Positions 50,913 through 59,996 of a stretch of 64,000 bases of DNA are shown piece by piece. The notes under the pieces were generated by a model. The model saw only the letters and a list, made by a program, of their open reading frames with translations. It had not been told where the DNA came from and ran no database searches. A program made the position numbers and the translations under genes. The stretch is from assembly GCF_900113125.1 (NCBI RefSeq), contig NZ_FOOG01000014.1:1-64000 (forward strand), in the 5' to 3' direction. The stretch is from Halobacillus alkaliphilus. Lineage in GTDB: Bacteria; Bacillota; Bacilli; Bacillales; Halobacillaceae. Each line of letters starts with the position of its first letter. Position 1 is the stretch's first letter.

Positions 50913-52691
50913 ATGAATACTCTCCATAAAACATGGGATTTAGAAACAATTTTTGAAGGAGGCAGTGAATCTGAACAGCTTCATAGTTATGTTCAGCAAA
51001 CCGAACAGGAAATCAGCAAGCTTGAAAGCCTTGTACATTCATTCACATCGCCCAAAAATACCGACCAGACAAAAGAACTCTCTGAAATTGTAGATCAAAT
51101 TCAGCTGGTAACGAAACGACTGGGAGAAATCGGAGCATTTATCAGCTGCTTGAATGCTCAAGATGTTAATGATAAAAAGGCGGGAGCATGGCAATCCAGA
51201 CAGAATGAGCTAAGTGCTGCGTTTGGGAATCTGCTCACAGAATTTGATCAAAAATTAGTTCAGACGGATGAGGACGTTTGGAAATCTTTGCTGAAAAATG
51301 CTCCATTTCGTCAACTGGAATTTATCCTTGATGAGCGAAGGAGGGCTGCCAAGGATAAGTTGGAACTGCGCCAGGAATCATTGATAAATGATTTGGGAAT
51401 TGATGGATACCACGCATGGGGACAAATGTATGATGCCATTGTCGGGAAATTAGATATTACTCATGAAGGCAAGACGCTTTCCGTAGGACAGGCCTCAAAC
51501 TTGCTCGACTCATCAGACCGCGCCGTTCGTAAGGAAGTTTTTGATAAGCTGCAGAAAACTTGGAAAGCACAGACGGATCTATTCAGTGAGACATTGAATC
51601 ATCTGTCAGGTTTCAGACTTCAAACCTATAAATATCGAGGCTGGGAACGGGTGTTGAAAGAACCGCTTGAGTACAATCGAATGAGTGAAAAAACCTTGAA
51701 CACGATGTGGGAGACGATCACCAAATACAAAAAACATTACCTTCCTTATTTAAAAAGAAAGGCGCATATGCTTGGCTTAGAGCGTTTGAGTTTCTACGAT
51801 GTGGAAGCCCCTGTAGGCTCCACGGAACAGACAATGAGTTTTCAACAAGGAGCTGAGTTTATTACTCAGCAATTCCGTTCGTTCAGTCCTAAGATGGCAG
51901 ATTTTGCAGAAATGGCTTTTGAAAGGCGCTGGATCGAAGCAGAAGATCGTTCGGGCAAAAGACCAGGAGGCTTTTGTACCAGCTTTCCTGACAGCGAACA
52001 GACAAGGATCTTTATGACCTATTCCGGTACACCATCTAATGTTGCCACTCTGGCCCATGAGCTGGGACACGCCTATCATCAGCACGTAATGGATGATCTG
52101 CCTGCCCTGAATCAAGGATACGCTATGAACGTGGCTGAGACGGCTTCAACATTTGCGGAGATGATTGTTTCTGATGCAGCTGTTAAGCATGCGGCGAACG
52201 ACACCGAAAAATTGACGCTGCTTGAAGATAAAGTTCAGAGAAGTATTGCTTTCTTTATGAATATCCACGCTCGTTTCTTGTTCGAAACCCGATTTTATGA
52301 AGAACGTAAAAAGGGAGTGGTTTCAGCTGAACGAATAAACGAACTTATGGTTGAGGCACAGAAGGAAGCCTATGAAGATGCGCTGGATGAGTACGATCCA
52401 ACCTTTTGGGCTTCCAAACTTCATTTCCATATTACAGATGTACCATTCTATAATTTCCCTTATACGTTTGGTTATTTGTTCAGCATGGGTATTTACGCAA
52501 AAGCTCTCAACTCGGACAGTAATTTTGAAAATGACTACATTGCCCTTTTGCAGGATACCGGTCGTATGACGACAGAAGATTTAGCGGCAAAGCATCTGGG
52601 GGTAGATTTAGAGAAGCCTGAATTCTGGGAACAAGCTCTGGATCTTTGTATGAAAGATCTAAATGACTTTATGGAGCTTAGCGCAAAATAA
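50913..52691 (+). CDS. pepF: Oligoendopeptidase F (M3 family)
   Basis: A 592-residue cytoplasmic zinc metallopeptidase. The active site is LAHELGHAYHQHVM near residue 385 (HExxH), with the third ligand glutamate in MNVAETASTFAEMIV about 25 residues further. The N-terminal half is the helical M3B region. It cleaves short peptides of about 7-17 residues. AAGGGGAA precedes the ATG. The pterin dehydratase gene begins 15 bp after its stop, so the two are cotranscribed up to the hairpin at 53.0 kb. Confidence 0.94.
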   Translation: MNTLHKTWDLETIFEGGSESEQLHSYVQQTEQEISKLESLVHSFTSPKNTDQTKELSEIVDQIQLVTKRLGEIGAFISCLNAQDVNDKKAGAWQSRQNELSAAFGNLLTEFDQKLVQTDEDVWKSLLKNAPFRQLEFILDERRRAAKDKLELRQESLINDLGIDGYHAWGQMYDAIVGKLDITHEGKTLSVGQASNLLDSSDRAVRKEVFDKLQKTWKAQTDLFSETLNHLSGFRLQTYKYRGWERVLKEPLEYNRMSEKTLNTMWETITKYKKHYLPYLKRKAHMLGLERLSFYDVEAPVGSTEQTMSFQQGAEFITQQFRSFSPKMADFAEMAFERRWIEAEDRSGKRPGGFCTSFPDSEQTRIFMTYSGTPSNVATLAHELGHAYHQHVMDDLPALNQGYAMNVAETASTFAEMIVSDAAVKHAANDTEKLTLLEDKVQRSIAFFMNIHARFLFETRFYEERKKGVVSAERINELMVEAQKEAYEDALDEYDPTFWASKLHFHITDVPFYNFPYTFGYLFSMGIYAKALNSDSNFENDYIALLQDTGRMTTEDLAAKHLGVDLEKPEFWEQALDLCMKDLNDFMELSAK

Positions 52692-52706
52692 CAGGGAGGG
52701 ATTCAA

Positions 52707-53006
52707 ATGGAAGAGAAGCTTATTCCTGAAGCTGAAAAGCAGCAGCGAGTAGAAGAATTAGAAGGCTGGAAATTGACGGATAACAAGTTTATTGTTAAAC
52801 GCTACCGCTTTGAAGACTTTCTTTCCGGCATCCGTTTTGTGAATCTTGTGGCCGAATATTCGGAAGAAATTCAGCATCATCCTTTCATCAGTATTGATTA
52901 CAAAGTGGTCACAATGAAACTGACTTCTTGGAATGCCAAGGGGCTCACAGAGCTTGATCTCGCATGTGCAGAAAAATATGATATTTTATACGGCAATATT
53001 AAGTAA
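52707..53006 (+). CDS. 4a-hydroxytetrahydrobiopterin dehydratase (PCD/DCoH)
   Basis: A 99-residue protein of the PhhB family. The active-site segment is YSEEIQHHPFIS near 50-62, with two histidines, and WNAKGLTELDLACAEKYD closes the domain. It dehydrates 4a-hydroxy-tetrahydropterin; in bacteria without phenylalanine hydroxylase it may serve molybdopterin or folate side reactions. CAGGGAGGG precedes the ATG. Cotranscribed with pepF, ends at a strong hairpin. Confidence 0.92.
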   Translation: MEEKLIPEAEKQQRVEELEGWKLTDNKFIVKRYRFEDFLSGIRFVNLVAEYSEEIQHHPFISIDYKVVTMKLTSWNAKGLTELDLACAEKYDILYGNIK

Positions 53007-53011
53007 CGATG

Positions 53012-53050
53012 AGAAAGACCAGTGGAAGAAAAATTCACTGGTCTTTCTTA
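53012..53050 (+). terminator. Terminator of pepF-PCD
   Basis: AGAAAGACCAGTG pairs with CACTGGTCTTTCT around an 11-nt loop. T-run in and after the stem. Confidence 0.88.
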
Positions 53051-53211
53051 AGTTATGGTAAGCATTACAGAGAATGCTACACTATTTGTTTAATTGTTGG
53101 GGGAGCGGAATGTATATCGAGTATCACTGCTTCTGAAAGAAGCACTGTCAACGAACGATCCACCTTTTATAGAAAAGTTTTATTAAGTCTTGCCATATTA
53201 TTGCTTTTCAA

Positions 53212-53307
53212 AAAAGCTCCCGATTCTTTAAGACGCAGTTTCGAGACATCATCATGGAGATAGGGGCGGGAAAACGACTCGCTTTCCGGCCCTGAAGGAC
53301 TTGCTTA
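53212..53307 (+). repeat. Degenerate dispersed repeat, copy R5 (head only)
   Basis: AAAGCTCCCGATTCTTTAAG, then ACGCAGTTTCGAGACATC, then CTCGCTTTCCGGCCCTGAAG match the head of R1-R3 in order. The rest is lost. It lies in the 349-bp gap before the SRPBCC gene. The remaining stretch 53051-53211 shows no recognisable feature. Confidence 0.7.
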
Positions 53308-53355
53308 TTAAAATGAACAACAATATTGAACATATATGTTAAAGGAGGGAATGGA

Positions 53356-53835
53356 ATGACGGTGGTGAAAGTTGCGATATGGATCGACGTGCCGATCGAG
53401 TTTTGTTTTGATATCGCCAGAAATATCAGCCTTCATCCTCAGTCAGTCCCCCATACAAAAGAGAAGGCAGTGGCTGGAGTAACGGAAGGATTAATCCATG
53501 AAGGAGAAACCGTGACGTGGGAAGCCATTCATTTAGGGATCCGGCAGACCTTGACGGCCCGGATCATTTCCATGAATCCGCCTTATGAGTTCGTGGACCG
53601 TATGGAAGAAGGGGCTTTTAAATCCCTTATTCACGTTCATCTCTTTGAGGAACAGAACGGGGGAACGCTTATGACGGACATCTTACAATTTGAATCTCCA
53701 TTTGGTCCTATTGGAAAAGTTTTTAATCGGTTATTTCTAAAAAAATACATGAGGGATTTCCTCGCTCGCCGATCTGAAAATCTAAAGCAGATAGCAGAAG
53801 ATGAGTATTTGAGGGCAGGCAGACCCGGCATCTAG
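53356..53835 (+). CDS. SRPBCC family protein (polyketide cyclase/dehydrase-like)
   Basis: A 159-residue protein with the START/Bet v1-like fold: IWIDVPIEFCFDIARNISLH at the N-terminus, GLIHEGETVTWEA, MNPPYEFVDRMEEGAFKSLI, and the long C-terminal helix ending LKQIAEDEYL. These domains bind hydrophobic ligands; activity unknown. ATG at 53356 is chosen since AAAGGAGGG is 6-7 bp upstream; the frame opens ten codons earlier. The 290-bp gap after it holds only a palindrome. Confidence 0.82.
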   Translation: MTVVKVAIWIDVPIEFCFDIARNISLHPQSVPHTKEKAVAGVTEGLIHEGETVTWEAIHLGIRQTLTARIISMNPPYEFVDRMEEGAFKSLIHVHLFEEQNGGTLMTDILQFESPFGPIGKVFNRLFLKKYMRDFLARRSENLKQIAEDEYLRAGRPGI

Positions 53836-53957
53836 TTCATCAGAAAAACCTGAATTAAATTAGAAGCTATTGCAGATTGGAAAGAAGGCAAAAGAAGGAG
53901 AAGTTTTATATTTATCGAAAAACAACGGTTAGGAAAAATCCTTAACACGCTAGGAAA

Positions 53958-53981
53958 GCCGCTCTTAATTAAGAGCGGCTC
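53958..53981. repeat. Perfect palindrome without a clear T-run
   Basis: AGCCGCTCTTAATTAAGAGCGGCT is a 24-bp perfect palindrome, here given as arms AGCCGCTCTT and AAGAGCGGCT around AATT. It is followed by CTCTGCATG, so termination is possible but not typical. It lies in the otherwise empty 294-bp region between the SRPBCC and RluA genes. Confidence 0.7.
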
Positions 53982-54129
53982 TCTGCATGTGGTGTTAAGT
54001 TAACCCTTCGTCCTGACGTCGAATCATTCTATATCTATTAGTTCATCTTCTCTCTTAATGAAAAGGTTAACAAGCCAAGAGTAGCATACCTTTATCTCGA
54101 AATCTATGACAAAAAACAGACATGTGATA

Positions 54130-55059
54130 TTAGGTATCCAAAGCTTCTACGTGCTCATTTGTAAAGAATGGCGAATCTTCCGGAGGCATAGCGAGGCAAC
54201 GAATTTCTTTTTCAGTAAAAGGATGAACAAATGTCAAACGCGCGGCATGAAGAGCCTGGGAAGGTCCATTTTTTTCTTCTCCTCCATACAGTTCGTCACC
54301 GAGAAGCGGATGACCTAAATAACTCAGATGCACACGAATCTGGTGAGTTCGCCCCGATTGGAGATTAAGTGTAACCAGCGAAGCTTTTCTTGCTTTATCA
54401 TATTCAAGCACTTCATAAGTGGTAATAGCCGGCTGGCCATTTGGGGAAACACGACGTCTTACCGGGTGATGCCGGTCTTTTCCGATAGGCTGATCTATAG
54501 TAGCCTTTTTTGGCTTTAACCGGCCATGAGCCCATGCTATATATGTTCTTTTAATATTCCGGTTCTGCAGTTCTTTCCCTAGCATGGCAATGGCCAGATC
54601 GTGTTTGGCAAAAAGGATTGCACCAGATGTGTCCTTGTCAAGCCGGTGAACATACTTCGGAGTGGCTTCAATACCGTTCATCTGAAAGTAAAAAGCAACT
54701 CCATTAACCAGCGTATGATGATCCTCCGGTGTGTTGGGGTGAGTGAATAACCCGGCAGGTTTATTAACAACCAGCAGGTGGTCATCTTCATAGACGACGT
54801 CGATGTCCATGTACACAGGGGTGACCTCAAGCTGGCGAGGTTTGAATAATCGAATTCTTAAAAGATCGTTTGCCTTTACTTTTGTATCCTTCCAGTTGGC
54901 GGTTTCATTGTTTAATGTTACTTCATTGTTGGAGCGGAATTCGTGAACCAGCTTTCTTGGAACAAACCATTCTTTCTTCAGCACCCGTTCAATGGTATAA
55001 CCGTTCCATTTTTCAGGAATAGTGACCTCCAGCCACTCTCCAATTCTATTTGTTTTCAT
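54130..55059 (-). CDS. RluA-family pseudouridine synthase
   Basis: A 309-residue RNA-modifying enzyme. The catalytic aspartate is in YVHRLDKDTSGAILFAK near residue 145, and LQSGRTHQIRVHLSYLGHPL and LGDELYGG are the usual following motifs. The N-terminal part has S4-like features. It isomerises specific uridines in 23S rRNA (RluC/RluD group) or tRNA. ATG at 55059 has TAGGTG upstream; an ATG six codons earlier is less well placed. Which site it modifies is not clear. Confidence 0.93.
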   Translation of the reverse strand: MKTNRIGEWLEVTIPEKWNGYTIERVLKKEWFVPRKLVHEFRSNNEVTLNNETANWKDTKVKANDLLRIRLFKPRQLEVTPVYMDIDVVYEDDHLLVVNKPAGLFTHPNTPEDHHTLVNGVAFYFQMNGIEATPKYVHRLDKDTSGAILFAKHDLAIAMLGKELQNRNIKRTYIAWAHGRLKPKKATIDQPIGKDRHHPVRRRVSPNGQPAITTYEVLEYDKARKASLVTLNLQSGRTHQIRVHLSYLGHPLLGDELYGGEEKNGPSQALHAARLTFVHPFTEKEIRCLAMPPEDSPFFTNEHVEALDT

Positions 55060-55224
55060 ATATACACCTAACTTCATTAATTGATATCGTGCGGCAGTCT
55101 AGTTATTTTACCCGTCACGTTCATCTTCACGCAATTATTTTACCTAATGCTTTCATATTTGTTAAGTTTATAAGAGAGGAAAGCTGGTTATTATGATGAT
55201 TATGTAAAGAAATGCGGACTGGTA

Positions 55225-55251
55225 TCGACATCTGCATAACTATGTTATAAT
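55225..55251 (+). promoter_or_regulatory. Candidate promoter of typA
   Basis: TGTTATAAT at 55243-55251 is an extended -10 (TG-n-TATAAT). A weak -35, TCGACA, is at 55225-55230 with a 15-bp spacer, short but tolerable with the extended -10. It lies 44 bp before the ATG. Confidence 0.5.
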
Positions 55252-55294
55252 AGATGGGTTGAATAATTAGTGAAACGAAAGAGGTGTGTGCTTC

Positions 55295-57136
55295 ATGCAA
55301 CACAGAAATGATATTCGCAATATAGCGATCATCGCTCACGTTGACCACGGGAAAACCACATTGGTTGACCAAATGCTTCATTACTCCGGAACATTCCGTG
55401 ATAATGAGCACGTTGACGAGCGTGCAATGGACTCAAACGATTTAGAGAAAGAACGCGGAATTACGATTTTGGCGAAAAATACCGCGATCAACTATAATGA
55501 TGCACGGATCAACATTCTTGATACACCAGGTCACGCCGATTTTGGTGGAGAAGTTGAACGTATTCTGAAAATGGTTGATGGCGTTCTATTAGTGGTTGAT
55601 GCTTATGAAGGCTGTATGCCACAGACACGTTTCGTGCTTAAAAAAGCACTGGAACAAAAGTTAACACCCGTAGTTGTATTGAACAAAATTGACCGTCCGA
55701 ATGCCCGTCCCGGTGAAGTAATTGATGAAGTCCTTGATCTGTTCATCGAGCTTGGTGCGGATGATGAGCAGCTTGAATTCCCTGTTGTATATGCATCTGC
55801 TCTAAACGGAACTTCAGGTGATGAGCCGGAAGAACAGAACGATACGATGGACCCGATTTTCAAACTAATCATGAACAACATCCCGGCTCCTGTAGATACG
55901 AAAGAAGAGCCATTACAGTTCCAGGTAACGCTCTTGGATTACAACGACTATCTAGGGCGTATTGGTGTAGGACGCGTCTTCAGAGGCAGTATCAAAGTGG
56001 GACAGCAGGTTTCTCTTATGAAGAAGGACGGATCAGTTAAAAACTTCAGAGTGTCCAAACTCTTTGGTTTCATTGGTCTTAAGCGTATAGAAATCGAAGA
56101 AGCTAAAGCTGGAGATATTATTGCTCTTGCAGGACTTGAGGACATTAACGTAGGGGAAACCGTCTGCCCTCCTGACAACCAGGAAGCAATGGAAATTCCT
56201 CGAATTGATGAGCCTACGCTGCAAATGACGTTCCTTGTCAATAACAGCCCATTTGCTGGACGTGAAGGTAAATATGTAACTTCCCGTCAGATTGAAGAAC
56301 GTCTATTGACTCAATTAGAAACGGACGTAAGTCTACGTGTTGAACCAACGGATTCCCCAGATGCCTTTACGGTATCCGGTCGTGGTGAGCTTCACCTGTC
56401 CATTCTGGTAGAGAATATGCGCCGTGAAGGTTTCGAACTTCAATTATCCAAGCCAAAAGTTATCTTGAAAGAGATTGACGGGCAGGTTTGTGAGCCAGTT
56501 GAACGCGTTCAAATTGACACGCCTGAAGAATATCAGGGCGGTGTAATGGAATCCATTGGTTACCGTAAAGGTGAAATGCAGGATATGGTCAACGACGGCA
56601 ATGGTCAAGTTCGTCTTGAATTCCTTGTCCCATCTCGCGGATTGATTGGGTATTCCACTGAATTTATGACTCAGACGCGCGGGTATGGAATTTTGAACCA
56701 TACGTTTGATGGCTACGCTCCATTAACAAAAGGTCAAGTAGGCGGACGCCGTGAAGGTGTGCTTGTTTCCCTTGATAAAGGAAAAGCTTCCACTTACGGC
56801 ATCATGAATCTTGAGGACCGCGGAACTATTTTCGTAGAGCCGGGTACTGAAGTTTATGAAGGAATGATCGTTGGAGAGCACAACCGTGAGAACGACCTAA
56901 CAGTTAATATTACTAAAGAGAAACATTTAACTAACGTGCGTTCTGCTAACAAAGACACGACAAATACCATCAAGAAAACTCGTAAAATGACGCTTGAAGA
57001 AGCGATTGAGTATCTGGATGACGATGAGTATTGCGAAGTAACGCCTGAAAACGTACGTCTTCGTAAGAAATACTTGAACAAAAACGAACGTGAAAAAATG
57101 GCGAAACAGAAAAAACTGCAAAACGCTGATATTTAA
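55295..57136 (+). CDS. typA: GTPase TypA/BipA
   Basis: A 613-residue ribosome-associated translational GTPase. G1 is AHVDHGKT near residue 15, then RGITI (G2 region), DTPGHADFGGEVE (G3), NKIDRP (G4) and SALNG (G5). Domains II, III, V and the BipA C-terminal domain (GILNHTFDGYAPL) follow. It acts in 50S subunit assembly and stress or cold adaptation. ATG at 55295 is taken because AGAGGTG lies 8 bp upstream; a GTG three codons earlier is too close to it. Ends at a strong hairpin shared with the convergent lipoprotein gene. Confidence 0.97.
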   Translation: MQHRNDIRNIAIIAHVDHGKTTLVDQMLHYSGTFRDNEHVDERAMDSNDLEKERGITILAKNTAINYNDARINILDTPGHADFGGEVERILKMVDGVLLVVDAYEGCMPQTRFVLKKALEQKLTPVVVLNKIDRPNARPGEVIDEVLDLFIELGADDEQLEFPVVYASALNGTSGDEPEEQNDTMDPIFKLIMNNIPAPVDTKEEPLQFQVTLLDYNDYLGRIGVGRVFRGSIKVGQQVSLMKKDGSVKNFRVSKLFGFIGLKRIEIEEAKAGDIIALAGLEDINVGETVCPPDNQEAMEIPRIDEPTLQMTFLVNNSPFAGREGKYVTSRQIEERLLTQLETDVSLRVEPTDSPDAFTVSGRGELHLSILVENMRREGFELQLSKPKVILKEIDGQVCEPVERVQIDTPEEYQGGVMESIGYRKGEMQDMVNDGNGQVRLEFLVPSRGLIGYSTEFMTQTRGYGILNHTFDGYAPLTKGQVGGRREGVLVSLDKGKASTYGIMNLEDRGTIFVEPGTEVYEGMIVGEHNRENDLTVNITKEKHLTNVRSANKDTTNTIKKTRKMTLEEAIEYLDDDEYCEVTPENVRLRKKYLNKNEREKMAKQKKLQNADI

Positions 57137-57142
57137 TAAACG

Positions 57143-57182
57143 AAAGGCCTGAACCTCTTTATAGAGGCTCAGGCCTTTTTGT
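57143..57182. terminator. Bidirectional terminator between typA and the YtkA lipoprotein gene
   Basis: AAAGGCCTGA and its inner CCTCT pair with AGAGG and TCAGGCCTTT, ending in TTTTTG. The lipoprotein stop is directly adjacent. Confidence 0.9.
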
Positions 57183-57976
57183 TATTCAGTGACTTCAATA
57201 GTCTCTTCCTGATGTCCATGGATATCTTGATTCGGTTTTTCATAATGAATGGTAATGGTATAAGAACCAGCAGCAGGGAAGGTGTGGGAGGCGATGTATT
57301 CTCCAGGCTCTTGCTCTTCAGCATCCACATAAAGATGCTTATCCATTTGATCGGAACTGATTTCAAAACTCACCAGACCATCTTCAAATGGCTGTTCCAT
57401 CTGATTGATGTGGGTGGTTAACTGCGTTTCTTCTCCAGCTTTAAAGCCTTCTTCTTTCATAAAATGAACCATGAATTTCTCTTTCATATCGTTATGATCT
57501 TGTGAATCTTCGTGACTGTGTGAGCTACTATTATCAGAAGTAGATGACTGTTCTTCTCCAACTACTACTTCCACCTGAGGCATCGTGTGCAAATCTCCTA
57601 CTTGTGTATGCGCGATCACTTGATAGGTACCTGAAGAATCGAAAGTATATTCGATCTCATAGATCCCGTCTCCTGTATGTTCTGCTTCAATGGTTTTGGA
57701 GCTCTCCTGACCATTGGATTCGTTCCAAATTTCGAAATCTACATAATCAGCGTCTTCTACGGGTTCGTTGGCCTGAGTAACGGCTGCTTCAATCGTCGTT
57801 TTCTCTTTCACGGGAATTGGCTGCTCGCCAAACTTCACCTCTACTTCTGGAACTTCAGCTACTTGATCTTCCGAAGAGCTTGATTCACTATTTTGCTGAC
57901 TCTGTTCATTAGTTCCGCAAGCAGCTAATAGTAAAATAAATATAAATACGAGTAAACTCCATAGTAATCGATTCAT
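57182..57976 (-). CDS. Lipoprotein with two YtkA-like domains
   Basis: A 264-residue exported lipoprotein: signal peptide with lipobox LAAC (Cys about 20), then a Ser/Glu-rich linker. Two similar beta-sandwich domains follow (about 45-140 and 165-260), each with VDFEIWNES or VSFEISSDQ, then GTYQVIAHT or GSYTITIHY. These fit the FixH/YtkA family, named for copper/cytochrome oxidase assembly factors. Between the domains is a His-rich SSHSHEDSQDHND segment. The tandem arrangement is worth noting. Convergent with typA; metal binding is an inference. Confidence 0.83.
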   Translation of the reverse strand: MNRLLWSLLVFIFILLLAACGTNEQSQQNSESSSSEDQVAEVPEVEVKFGEQPIPVKEKTTIEAAVTQANEPVEDADYVDFEIWNESNGQESSKTIEAEHTGDGIYEIEYTFDSSGTYQVIAHTQVGDLHTMPQVEVVVGEEQSSTSDNSSSHSHEDSQDHNDMKEKFMVHFMKEEGFKAGEETQLTTHINQMEQPFEDGLVSFEISSDQMDKHLYVDAEEQEPGEYIASHTFPAAGSYTITIHYEKPNQDIHGHQEETIEVTE

Positions 57977-58106
57977 GATCAGACTCCTTTCCGTAGTTTC
58001 CGTCTTTCATCATAACATTTCTATCTTAATCCAAAATGTGCGTTTTTAGACATTCCTGTGACAGAAAGGACGACCTGCACATCTTATTGTCAGGCAACAA
58101 GAAAAA

Positions 58107-58134
58107 AAGGCTGAACTCTTATAGAGCCAACCTT
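58107..58134 (-). terminator. Terminator of bshB2
   Basis: On the minus strand, AAGG..GGCTC pairs with GAG..GCCTT and is followed by TTTTTTT. Some mismatches in the stem. Confidence 0.65.
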
Positions 58135-58143
58135 CCTTTTCTT

Positions 58144-58833
58144 TTATCTCCCAGGGTCTATGGACCAATCTTTATACGTATAAAATCGTTCATTGGTGAC
58201 CCACTTCATAGCTTCAGGATCTTTAGTTTTAATGCCTTCTTCGAGCATCTCAAGCATCCGCGCAGTTTGAGAGATATGGGCACGCATTGCATTCAGCTTT
58301 TCTGTTTGCACGGATTGAATATCGTTCACTACATCCGGTTCTCCAAGCTTTTCTTCCGTGTCGTTAGCGAAGGCAATCGCATGGAATTTTGGACGTTCGT
58401 CCGGTTCCATCTCACGAAGCGCTCGGACTACTGCTCGTGCCGTGGCTTCATGATCGGGATGAACGGCAAAGCCAGGATAGAAACTGATGACTAAAGAAGG
58501 CTCCAGTTCATCAATTAGATCTCTTACCATTTGTTTCATTTCTGTATCATCTTCGAACTCCAGAGTTTTGTCCCGAAGCCCCATCATACGGAGGTCTTCA
58601 ATCCCCATGGCTTCTGCAGCTTTTTTCAACTCCTTGCGCCGAATATCCGGCAGAGTTTCTCTAGTTGCAAATGGGGGTTTGCCTAGATTCCTTCCCATCT
58701 CACCAAGTGTAAGACACGAATAAGTTAAGGGAGTTCCTTGCTTTATATAGGACGCAATCGTTCCAGACACTCCGAACGCTTCATCGTCAGGGTGGGGAAA
58801 AATAACGAGCACGTGCCGTTCTTGTTCAATCAT
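58144..58833 (-). CDS. bshB2: Bacillithiol biosynthesis deacetylase
   Basis: A 229-residue zinc-dependent LmbE/PIG-L deacetylase. The metal motif is FPHPDDEAFGVSGT near residues 11-23 (HPDDE) and the second site is PGFAVHPDHEATARAVV near 130 (HPDH). MGRNLGKPPFATRE is typical of the BshB2 group. It removes acetate from GlcNAc-malate in bacillithiol synthesis, with BshB1 often redundant. AAAGGAG precedes the ATG. The usual YojF partner (DUF1806) is not next to it here. Confidence 0.93.
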   Translation of the reverse strand: MIEQERHVLVIFPHPDDEAFGVSGTIASYIKQGTPLTYSCLTLGEMGRNLGKPPFATRETLPDIRRKELKKAAEAMGIEDLRMMGLRDKTLEFEDDTEMKQMVRDLIDELEPSLVISFYPGFAVHPDHEATARAVVRALREMEPDERPKFHAIAFANDTEEKLGEPDVVNDIQSVQTEKLNAMRAHISQTARMLEMLEEGIKTKDPEAMKWVTNERFYTYKDWSIDPGR

Positions 58834-59031
58834 CTAATTCACTCCTTTTACAGGATTCCTATTTTAACATTATTACGTAATTTGTTTTAATTTTAAAGCT
58901 ATTTGTTTGTGCAGAGCAGGGTGGTGTAAAGTATATATCCTGTTAAATAGATGTTAGATTTAATTCAATAGATCCTACAGCTTCACGAGAGCGATAGCAA
59001 AGTATCCATGTTTTAGAAAATCATACTATAA

Positions 59032-59062
59032 AATCCCTCTGCCAAATAGCAGAGGGATTGAG
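59032..59062 (-). terminator. Terminator of the second YczE-like gene
   Basis: AATCCCTCTGC at 59032-59042 pairs perfectly with GCAGAGGGATT at 59049-59059. On the minus strand TTTTATAG follows. Confidence 0.88.
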
Positions 59063-59064
59063 CT

Positions 59065-59703
59065 TTATAACACTGGAGTAAAACGCTCGCGGTAGTGAGG
59101 GTGATATAGATAATATAATGGATAACCATACGTATAAAAGTATTGGATCAGTATCCCGGCAAAAGCAACACCAGCTGCAGTTCCTAGTCCGACTGGTCCG
59201 CCGACAAAGAAAGCGGCGGTTGAAGTTGTAAGAGCTATGGCCGTTTGACTCAACCGTAAGCTGACATTAAATCTTTTGGCGACTACCAAAAATAGTTGAT
59301 CCACAGGTGCCCGTGGCAGCTGAGGTAAAATATAAATAGAGACACCCAGCGCGCTGAAGGTGACACCTATCAGCAGTACAGCTAGCTGAACGAGAAATGG
59401 AGCAGAAGCCATCGTCATATTCTTAAATACAATTTCTACCCAGAAATCCAGTATGAGACTTTCTAAAACGAGCGGGAGCAGGGCTCTCACTTCTGGCTTT
59501 TGCTTCATGAGCCAGCCATTAACAAAAATAAAAATCAATTGAAAAATTGCGTACCAGATGCCGACAGTAAAACCAAGCCGATCAGATAATCCTACAAATA
59601 ACGCGGTCCAGAATCCTGCACCTAATGTGGCTTTTATCAAAAGGGCTACACCAAAAAAGTTAACAAACATGCCAAGAATATAAATGGACATACGGTATAG
59701 CAT
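59065..59703 (-). CDS. YczE/YitT-type integral membrane protein, second copy
   Basis: A 212-residue membrane protein with about five helices. FFGVALLIKATLGAGFWTAL near residue 18 and PRAPVDQLFLVVAKRFNVSL mark it as a relative of the protein at 19.8 kb, but they are clearly diverged, so not a recent duplication. GATGAGGA precedes the ATG. Monocistronic with its own hairpin. Function unknown; YczE proteins are tied to lipopeptide production in B. subtilis, but no such cluster is in the window. Confidence 0.83.
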   Translation of the reverse strand: MLYRMSIYILGMFVNFFGVALLIKATLGAGFWTALFVGLSDRLGFTVGIWYAIFQLIFIFVNGWLMKQKPEVRALLPLVLESLILDFWVEIVFKNMTMASAPFLVQLAVLLIGVTFSALGVSIYILPQLPRAPVDQLFLVVAKRFNVSLRLSQTAIALTTSTAAFFVGGPVGLGTAAGVAFAGILIQYFYTYGYPLYYLYHPHYRERFTPVL

Positions 59704-59996
59704 TGTGAATCCTCATCTTTCTCATAAATTGAAACTTAAAAGCCTTGGCTTTTTTTCCTTCGGCTATTCTAATAGCGGTGATACCAGCCGTCAATAGATG
59801 AAGTTATATGGATTATTTTTACTAGTTATCGGTGTAGATCAAGGGGAGAAGGGCAGGACTCGAAGTTTTCCAATCATAAAAGTGGATTTATCGTTTAAAT
59901 AAAGATAAAATCGTAGTTTAATAGCTTCTTTCAACGGGGGATATACAGCAGTGTGAAATAAACGAATGGCTTCGTAAAGAAAGGTGTATGAGATTA

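Noticed and set aside
53009-53263. 84-codon open frame after the pterin dehydratase gene
   Set aside because: It starts inside a terminator stem and runs through repeat R5; it has no ribosome site of its own and the repeat copies do not share the frame.
53912-54003. Possible small gene after AAGAAGGAG before the palindrome at 53958
   Set aside because: No ATG, GTG or TTG at a suitable distance; the open stretch is short and contains a palindrome.
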